Assembly (NCBI RefSeq): GCF_008087085.1
Contig: NZ_VIYJ01000003.1
Coordinates: 527,154-591,153, forward strand
Direction of reading: 5' to 3'
Length of the DNA: 64,000 bases
DNA from: Nocardioides rubriscoriae
Lineage (GTDB): Bacteria; Actinomycetota; Actinomycetes; Propionibacteriales; Nocardioidaceae
Positions 54,940 to 60,088 of the stretch are shown piece by piece (position 1 is the first letter of the stretch; each line of letters starts with the position of its first letter). The notes beneath the pieces are model-generated. The model ran no database searches. It saw only the letters and a list, made by a program, of their open reading frames with translations, and had not been told where the DNA came from. The translations under genes were made by a program, and so were the position numbers.

Positions 54940-54999
54940 GACAGGTCCAACGACCGGACCGCCGCCGGGTGATGCCCGACGGCGGTCTGGATGCCGAGC

Positions 55000-55021
55000 G
55001 TTCACCCGGCGTCTTCCTACG
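55000..55021 (+). promoter_or_regulatory. PHO-box-like element upstream of phoD
   Basis: GTTCACCCGGC equals the consensus 11-base unit of Streptomyces PhoP boxes. The directly following GTCTTCCTACG is a weaker second unit. It is oriented against the direction of phoD transcription and lies between the lexA stop and the phoD start. Confidence 0.4.
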
Positions 55022-55057
55022 GTGGTCGAGGTGCGACCGGAGGGAGCCTCCAGGCCC

Positions 55058-55807
55058 TCAGACCTTGCGCAGCACCGCGGTGACGATGCCGAGGATCGTG
55101 GCGTTGGTGCCGTCGATCGGGTCGAAGGCCGGGTTGTGGGGCAGCAGCCAGACCTTGCCGTCCTTGCGCTGCAGGGTCTTGACCGTGGCCTCGCCGTCGA
55201 TCATGGCGGCGACGATCTCGCCGTTCTGGGCGGTCTGCTCCTGGCGGATGACCACGAAGTCGCCGTCGCAGATCGCGGCGTCGATCATCGACTCGCCGGT
55301 GACCTCGAGCATGAAGAGCTGCCCGTCGCCGACCAGCTGCTTGGGCAGCGGGAAGACGTCGTTGTAGGTCTCCTCGGCCAGGATCGGACCGCCGGCGGCG
55401 ATGCGGCCCAGCAGCGGCACGTTGACGGCCGGGACGGCGACGTCGCCGATGCCGGTCTCGTCGTAGGACGTCTCCTCGGCCGCGCCGAGCGAGCGGCGCG
55501 CGGCCATCACCTCGGGCAGGAACACCTCGAGGGCGCGCGGGCGGTTGGGGTCGCGCTTGAGGAAGCCCTTCTGCTCGAGCACGCGCAGCTGGTGGGCCAC
55601 GCTCGAGGTGCTGGTCAGGCCGACGGCCTCACCGATCTCGCGCATGCTGGGCGGGTAGCCGCGATGCTCGATGGCGTCCTTGATCGTGGACAGCACGCGC
55701 AGCTGGCGCGGCGTCAGGCCGGTGGCGTCAGCCGGGCCGTCGGGGAGCTCGGAGACCTTCGCCGGGCTCGCCTTGCTCGTCTTGCTCGGGGGGCGGGTGC
55801 TGGACAT
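55058..55807 (-). CDS. lexA: SOS repressor LexA
   Basis: A 249-residue LexA. The winged helix ([51 protein letters not shown]) is followed by the self-cleavage domain: the Ala138-Gly139 bond in GRIAAGGP, nucleophile Ser173 (GESM) and general base Lys210 (ATVKTLQ). RecA-ssDNA triggers cleavage and derepression. The 30-residue polar N-terminus is longer than in E. coli, as is usual in actinobacteria. The ATG follows CACCCT by six bases and an SOS box covers the -35, so it controls itself. Confidence 0.97.
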   Translation of the reverse strand: MSSTRPPSKTSKASPAKVSELPDGPADATGLTPRQLRVLSTIKDAIEHRGYPPSMREIGEAVGLTSTSSVAHQLRVLEQKGFLKRDPNRPRALEVFLPEVMAARRSLGAAEETSYDETGIGDVAVPAVNVPLLGRIAAGGPILAEETYNDVFPLPKQLVGDGQLFMLEVTGESMIDAAICDGDFVVIRQEQTAQNGEIVAAMIDGEATVKTLQRKDGKVWLLPHNPAFDPIDGTNATILGIVTAVLRKV

Positions 55808-55813
55808 GCCCTG

Positions 55814-55854
55814 AGGGTGTCACTGATCGACCCCGACTTCAAACAGGTGTTCGA
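55814..55854 (-). promoter_or_regulatory. lexA promoter with overlapping SOS box
   Basis: On the minus strand TCGAACACCTGTTTGA (55839-55854) is a LexA box with one mismatch to TCGAAC-N4-GTTCGA. The -35 TTGAAG (55837-55842) overlaps its 3' part. A 17-base spacer leads to CACCCT (55814-55819), six bases before the ATG. On the other side the box lies about 40 bases before the SDR start, so it may also control that gene. Confidence 0.8.
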
Positions 55855-55893
55855 ACGGCGTGTCGCGCCGGTCGGGCCTGCGACGATCGGGCC

Positions 55894-56676
55894 ATGAGCC
55901 TCTCCTCCTCCGCCGTCGTCACCGGCGCGGCCCGCGGCATCGGCCGCGCGGTCGCCACCCGCCTGGTGGCCGCCGGCCACGACGTCGTCATCACCGACCT
56001 CGACGCCGACGCGGTCGCCGCGACCGCCGCCGAGATCGGGGCCACCGGCCTGGTCCAGGACGTGCGCGACCCCGCCTCGCACCAGCGGGTCGCCGAGGCC
56101 GCGATCGCGCGGGCCCCGCTGGGGGTCTGGGTCAACAACGCCGGCGTCGGCTGGGACGGCGACCTGGTCGCCCTCTCCGACGACCAGGTCCGCGGGCTGG
56201 TCGAGATCAACCTCCTCGGGGTGCTGTGGGGGATGCGGGCCGCCCTGGCCGCCTTCGGGCCGACCGGCTCGGGGTCGGTGGTCAACGTCGCCTCGCTGTC
56301 GGGCCTGGGTCCCGTGCCCGGTCTGTCGGTGTACGCCGCCACCAAGGCCGCCGTCGTGTCGATCACCACGTCGGTGTCGATGGAGGCCCCCGACGGCGTC
56401 GACGTCCACGCGGTGCTTCCCGACGGCGTCGCGACCGCGATGGTCGAGGACATGTCGGAGGGGCTCGGCAAGCAGCTCGTGCACTCCGGCGGCCGACTGC
56501 TCACCGTCGAGGAGATCGCCGAGGCCGTCGTCGGTCTGGTCGGGTCGCGGCGGGTGCTGCGCACGATCCCGGCCTGGCGGGGCGGGGTGTCGCGGGCCTC
56601 GGCGGTGGCTCCGTCGCTGGCCGCCGCGGGCCTCGGGGCCTTCGCGTGGCAGGGACGCCGCCGTATGCGCCGTTAG
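55894..56676 (+). CDS. SDR family oxidoreductase beside lexA
   Basis: A 260-residue SDR with TGAARGIG (10-17), ITDLDADAVAATAAE (Asp35 suggests NAD), NNAG (81-84), Ser134 and YAATK (147-151), so the catalytic set is intact. A short hydrophobic C-terminus (ASAVAPSLAAAGLGAFAWQGRRRMRR) may anchor it to the membrane. The ATG is six bases after GACGAT (55882-55887). It is divergent from lexA with one LexA box between and stands where mycobacteria have only an intergenic gap before chiZ. Substrate unknown. Confidence 0.85.
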   Translation: MSLSSSAVVTGAARGIGRAVATRLVAAGHDVVITDLDADAVAATAAEIGATGLVQDVRDPASHQRVAEAAIARAPLGVWVNNAGVGWDGDLVALSDDQVRGLVEINLLGVLWGMRAALAAFGPTGSGSVVNVASLSGLGPVPGLSVYAATKAAVVSITTSVSMEAPDGVDVHAVLPDGVATAMVEDMSEGLGKQLVHSGGRLLTVEEIAEAVVGLVGSRRVLRTIPAWRGGVSRASAVAPSLAAAGLGAFAWQGRRRMRR

Positions 56677-56744
56677 AACAATTGTTCGTCTGAGGTCTTG
56701 CGCGCGTTCGAACACCTGATCTACAGTCGCTCAGGTGTTCGAAC
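56674..56744 (+). promoter_or_regulatory. LexA-type control region of the chiZ-like gene
   Basis: TAGAACAATTGTTCGT (56674-56689) is a near-perfect LexA box. Then GTTCGAACACCTGA (56706-56719) and its exact inverted copy TCAGGTGTTCGAAC (56731-56744) flank an 11-base centre that contains the likely -10 box TACAGT (56722-56727). CAGGTGTTCGAAC is also the sequence at the lexA site. Bound LexA on the arms would enclose the promoter. Confidence 0.75.
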
Positions 56745-56812
56745 TCCGCTGACTGTCGGTGGTCACCACTAGACATCAGCTCGAGAGCGCACCACTTCCC
56801 CAGGAGGCACCC

Positions 56813-57124
56813 ATGAGCACCATCACCGCACCCCACGTCCCCGCCTACCGGCTCACCCGCCGCGGCCGGGTCGTGGTGTTCCTGTTCGCGTTCCTCGCCC
56901 TGATCGCCCTCGCCCTGGTCTTTGCCGGCGGCTCCATGGCCACCAGCGAGCCCGAGGCGACCCAGACCGTCGTCGTCGAGCCCGGCCAGACCCTGTGGTC
57001 GATCGCCGCCGACGTCTCCGACGGGCGCGACGTCCGCGACATGATGGATCACCTCGTCGACCTCAACGAGCTCGACTCCGTCGCCCTCGGCGCCGGCCAG
57101 CACCTCGAGGTCCCGGTCGACTGA
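56813..57124 (+). CDS. ChiZ/DivS-like LysM membrane protein, probable SOS division inhibitor
   Basis: A 103-residue protein: a basic N-terminus (YRLTRRGR), one membrane helix (about 19-39) and an external LysM domain (about 53-102, VVVEPGQTLWSIAADVSDGRDVRDMMDHLVDLNELDSVALGAGQHLEVP). This is the build of M. tuberculosis ChiZ (Rv2719c), a septation regulator next to lexA; DivS of Corynebacterium occupies the same place. LysM binds peptidoglycan. AGGAGG precedes the ATG. The control region holds LexA sites, and nrdR lies downstream as in mycobacteria, so an SOS-induced division block is likely (inference). Confidence 0.82.
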   Translation: MSTITAPHVPAYRLTRRGRVVVFLFAFLALIALALVFAGGSMATSEPEATQTVVVEPGQTLWSIAADVSDGRDVRDMMDHLVDLNELDSVALGAGQHLEVPVD

Positions 57125-57178
57125 GTCGGCCCCACCAGCTTCGTCCGCCGACTCGACCCCGGCGGGCGAACCCCTAGA

Positions 57179-57236
57179 AGGCTGTCGGGTGCGGAGTCGA
57201 GGGAAGACGACTCCCGCACCCGGCAGTCTCTGTTTT
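57179..57236 (+). terminator. Intrinsic terminator of the chiZ-like gene
   Basis: A long stem (about 20 pairs, GGCTGTCGGGTGCGG with AGTCG against CGACTCCCGCACCCGGCAGTC, one bulge) with an eight-base loop is followed by CTGTTTTT. It is the only classic T-tailed terminator I see in the window. Confidence 0.85.
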
Positions 57237-57414
57237 TGTGGTCGCCTCCGGGTGGGGCGCGTCGGGCTGGCCGCCAGTCGTCCTCGAGGGCTGCCGCGAT
57301 CTGGGTGGCGGCCGCCCCGACACCGGCCCCACCCTGCGGCTCCGTGCGCGCTGTGGTCGGCTCGGCCTGTGGCCCGGGCGCCTTTCTGCTGCTCGGCTCC
57401 TCTCTCGACGCCGC

Positions 57415-57622
57415 CCCCACGGTGGTTGAGGAGGCCGCTCGCGGCCGTCTCGAGACCACGCGACGGCAACCGGTCTGCGTGTCCCGCCCCCACGGCGGTG
57501 GAGGAGGCCGCCCGCGGCCGTCACGAAACCACTGACCGTCACCGACGCGCCCGGCTCGCGTTGCACCCTGTGGTGGCATGGTCTCGAGACGGTTGCCAGG
57601 GCAACCTCCTCGACCACCGTGG
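57415..57622. repeat. Three copies of family 3 (GGTGGTCGAGGAGG) palindromic repeat
   Basis: Copies at about 57415-57459 and 57488-57532 (direct) and 57580-57622 (inverted) share CCACGG(T/C)GGT and GAGGAGG on one side and CCGTC-CGA-ACCAC on the other. The middles are small hairpins of different sequence: GGCCGC-TC-GCGGCC, GGCCGC-CC-GCGGCC, GGTTGCC-CT-GGCAACC. A degenerate copy lies near 28375. The remaining bases from 57240 to 57414 show no gene. Such repeats are frequent between genes of Nocardioides-like bacteria. Confidence 0.85.
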
Positions 57623-57626
57623 CTCC

Positions 57627-58157
57627 TCAGCCGAACAGGTCGCCCAGGTCGGTCAGGTCGCGCGGGTCGCCGCCGGCGGCCTGGATGGCCGCGACCGCCA
57701 TGGCGACCAGCACCGCGGCCACCACGAGCACGACCGCCGCCATCACCAGGTAGTCGCGGGTCGGCGTACGCCCGGTCTGCAGCTGCACGTGGGACTCGTG
57801 CCGCGCGCGGGCCGCGCGGGCGGCCGCCTCGGGGGAGCCGGCGCGGACGGTGTCGGTCCAGCCGCACGCGCAGGCGGCGTGTCGTGACCACCGGCGGCCG
57901 TGCTGGCTGGCGGCGCTGAGGGAGCGCATGTGGCGGTAGCGCGCGTGGGTCCGCGGGCGCAGGAACGCCGAGGGCGTCTGCTGAGGGTGGGCGTCGAGGA
58001 GGTGGTCGACCCGGGCGCGGGCGGCTGCGGCGAGGGCGGCGGCCTCACGCGGCGCCTCGGCCGCGCCGGACCAGCCGCAGCTGCAGGCGTAGATGGTACG
58101 GAAGACGGTGGCGGAGGCGCTCGCCTCCGTCACGCGGACGTCGTACTTGGTGGCCAC
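57627..58157 (-). CDS. Membrane-anchored protein with two CxCGW zinc-ribbon-like knots
   Basis: A 176-residue protein. Two similar modules carry ACSCGWSG (24-31) and ACACGWTD (95-102), each followed by a helix rich in Ala/Arg with His residues (RVDHLLDAH and RHESHVQLQ), so each may bind one metal through Cys-x-Cys and two His. A membrane helix near the C-terminus (about 136-160) ends in a short acidic tail. The GTG start with GAGG upstream is preferred to a longer frame. No named family recognised; the repeat suggests internal duplication. Confidence 0.6.
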   Translation of the reverse strand: MATKYDVRVTEASASATVFRTIYACSCGWSGAAEAPREAAALAAAARARVDHLLDAHPQQTPSAFLRPRTHARYRHMRSLSAASQHGRRWSRHAACACGWTDTVRAGSPEAAARAARARHESHVQLQTGRTPTRDYLVMAAVVLVVAAVLVAMAVAAIQAAGGDPRDLTDLGDLFG

Positions 58158-58236
58158 GGCCCTACCTCGGTCTCGCAGGTTGCGGCACAGGCTAGGACCG
58201 GGAGGCAGATCTCGTCCCGGGTTCGGGCCGATCGGC

Positions 58237-58584
58237 TCAGCGGGCTGCGCGCCGCCCGCCGGGTTGGCTGGGCCGGGTCGGGCTCGTGCTCGGGGACGGG
58301 CTCGCGACGCCGTCCTGCGGCGGCCGGGTGATCCCGAGGGCCTGGGCGATCCGGGCGACCAGGACCAGGCCGAGGAAGAGGCACAGCATCGCGCCGACGG
58401 CGGCCAGGGCCAGGAACCACCACGCGGTGCCGTCACCACCGCGGGCCGTCGTGCCGAAGTCGATCGCGGCGTAGACCAGGTAGCCCCAGGCCACCACGCA
58501 GGCCGTCACGCCGAGCGCGAGGCCGAGCAGCACGGGGCGGAACTGCCGCTTGGGCCGTGCTCCTGCCCGCTTTCCCTGTGCCAC
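58237..58584 (-). CDS. Small two-helix membrane protein
   Basis: A 115-residue protein with a basic N-terminus (AQGKRAGARPKRQFRP), two hydrophobic helices (about 17-40 and 55-78) and a Ser/Pro/Arg-rich tail. The GTG start is used because GACAAT lies six bases upstream and the longer frame would add no hydrophobic or conserved sequence. It is upstream of the CxCGW gene on the same strand, with a 79-base gap. Function unknown. Confidence 0.6.
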   Translation of the reverse strand: MAQGKRAGARPKRQFRPVLLGLALGVTACVVAWGYLVYAAIDFGTTARGGDGTAWWFLALAAVGAMLCLFLGLVLVARIAQALGITRPPQDGVASPSPSTSPTRPSQPGGRRAAR

Positions 58585-58664
58585 GGGTCCATTGTCGCCG
58601 ACGAACCGAGCGCCGTGCGCCAGATCCGGTCGGTCCAGGGTGGGGGACAAGGCAGGGTGGGGGC

Positions 58665-59197
58665 ATGCAGGTGCTGCCCGACATCGTGGCGCCGCGCCCG
58701 CGCGTGGTCTTCTGCGGCCTGGCCGGCGCCGAGAGCACCCGCGAGCGCGACCACTACTACGAGACGCCCGGCAACAGCTTCTGGGAGTCGCTGCACCAGT
58801 CCGGGTTCTCGCCCCGGTTGCTGCGCCCCGAGGAGGACCACCAGGTCGCCGGGCTCGGGCTGGGGCTGACCGACCTCGTGGGCCACTGGGAGCCGCGGCG
58901 GGTCGAGGTCGACGCCCTGGTCGCCAAGCTCGAGGAGTGGCAGGCCGACTGGCTGGCCTTCACCTCCAAGACCGTCGCGCAGGAGGCCGCCCGCGCGCTC
59001 GGCGTAGGCGCCCGCGCGGGTTGGGGGCCCAGGACTGGTACCTCGCGCAGACCCAGGTGTTCGTGCTGCCCGGGGTCAGTGGCGCCAATCGCCGCAAGGA
59101 CTACGACGGCCTACCCACCCGGGTGGCCTGGTGGCGCGAGCTGGCCACGCTGGCCGCCCCCGACACGCCGGTCCAGACCGACCCGTCAGGCCGCTGA
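58665..59197 (+). pseudogene. Mug/TDG-family mismatch-specific DNA glycosylase, frameshifted
   Basis: The first 115 codons match Mug: VVFCGLAG, then ETPGNSFWESLHQSGFSPRLLRPEEDHQVAGLGLGLTDLVG, with the GNxFW substrate pocket. At 59023-59027 the run GGGGG is one base short. Continuing in the shifted frame gives AQDWYLAQTQVFVLPGVSGANRR, the remaining C-terminal motif, to a stop at 59197. The expected active-site GxNP motif reads GLAGAES here. One missing G in a homopolymer can be a true mutation or a sequencing error. An intact enzyme would remove uracil or thymine from G mispairs. Confidence 0.75.
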
Positions 59198-59281
59198 CCT
59201 GCACGTTTGGTGACGGCGGCAGATCGCCGTGACCAATGTGGCGCCACAGGTTGCGCACCTGGTGTCTCGGGCGTACGGTTC

Positions 59282-59394
59282 ACACAACATCTAGTAGTTA
59301 CAACGATGTAGTTATCCACATCTAGTTCACAGCCAGATGCGGAAGCCCCACAGCCCGGCCGACGTTCTCCCCAGGACAGGCCGCGTTATCCACA
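59282..59394 (+). promoter_or_regulatory. nrdR-nrdJ control region: NrdR-box-like repeats and DnaA boxes
   Basis: Three similar 17-base elements follow each other at 16-base intervals: ACACAACATCTAGTAGT (59282-59298), TTACAACGATGTAGTTA (59298-59314) and ATCCACATCTAGTTCAC (59314-59330). They resemble the ACA-ATCTAGT-GT form of NrdR boxes. Two exact DnaA boxes TTATCCACA lie at 59312-59320 and 59386-59394. The region is locally A/T-rich. NrdR would repress nrdR-nrdJ when dATP is high; DnaA may tie expression to replication. Confidence 0.6.
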
Positions 59395-59458
59395 GACCCC
59401 GGCGGGTCAGTCCAGCGCGCCCGGACCCCGTCACCGATGTCCCGGAGAGGAGACCATC

Positions 59459-59932
59459 GTGCACTGCCCCTACTGCCGCGGCACCGACACGAAGGTCCTC
59501 GACTCCCGCGTCGCCGACGACGGCGGCTCGATCCGCCGCCGGCGGTCCTGCCTGTCGTGCGAGAAGCGCTTCACCACCGTCGAGCTCATGCAGCTGACCG
59601 TGCTCAAGCGCTCGGGCGCCTCCGAGCCGTTCACCCGCGACAAGGCCGTCGCCGGTGTGCGCAAGGCCTGCAAGGGCCGCCCGGTCACCGATGCTCAGCT
59701 GGCCGTCCTCGGCCAGGAGGTCGAGGACGCCCTGCGCCTGACCGGCGCCGCGGAGGTCCCGGCCCACGAGGTCGGCCTGGCCATCCTCGGCCCGCTGCGC
59801 GCCCTCGACGAGGTCGCCTACCTCCGTTTCGCCAGCGTCTACCGCGCTTTCGAGTCGGCCGACGACTTCATCAAGGAGATCGCGTCCATGCACGCCGACG
59901 CGCTGCCTCCGCTCGCCCAGCCCACGGGCTGA
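59459..59932 (+). CDS. nrdR: Transcriptional repressor NrdR
   Basis: A 157-residue NrdR: zinc ribbon with Cys3, Cys6, Cys31 and Cys34 (HCPYC, SCLSC) followed by an ATP-cone (about 46-136, [29 protein letters not shown]). It senses the dATP/ATP ratio and represses ribonucleotide reductase genes. The GTG start is preceded by GAGAGGAGA. The neighbouring upstream repeats are its likely binding sites, and nrdJ follows 156 bases downstream, so the repressor and its target share one control region. Confidence 0.97.
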   Translation: MHCPYCRGTDTKVLDSRVADDGGSIRRRRSCLSCEKRFTTVELMQLTVLKRSGASEPFTRDKAVAGVRKACKGRPVTDAQLAVLGQEVEDALRLTGAAEVPAHEVGLAILGPLRALDEVAYLRFASVYRAFESADDFIKEIASMHADALPPLAQPTG

Positions 59933-59940
59933 CCACAGAC

Positions 59941-59976
59941 CGCCCGGTAGGCAGTGGGGAAGCTGCCTGCCGGGCG
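59941..59976 (+). other. Hairpin between nrdR and nrdJ
   Basis: CGCCCGGTAGGCAG pairs with CTGCCTGCCGGGCG (14 pairs, one G-T) around TGGGGAAG, nine bases after the nrdR stop. There is no T-tract. It may set the nrdR/nrdJ ratio by attenuation or protect RNA ends. The rest of the 156-base gap shows only the AAGGAG site of nrdJ (60076-60081). Confidence 0.6.
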
Positions 59977-60088
59977 TACCACCTTCTCCCCCCACCCCGG
60001 GACCTGCCGACCCACGACTGTCGGTGGTCCCCGCAACACTGGAATCGCCACCCCATCCCCGCCGCGGGAACTCTCAAGGAGCCAGCAC

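Noticed and set aside
59933..60088. Cobalamin riboswitch before nrdJ
   Set aside because: GGGAAG and a hairpin are present, but the B12-box and the GCCACTG-type core are not. The gap is also too short for a full cobalamin riboswitch.
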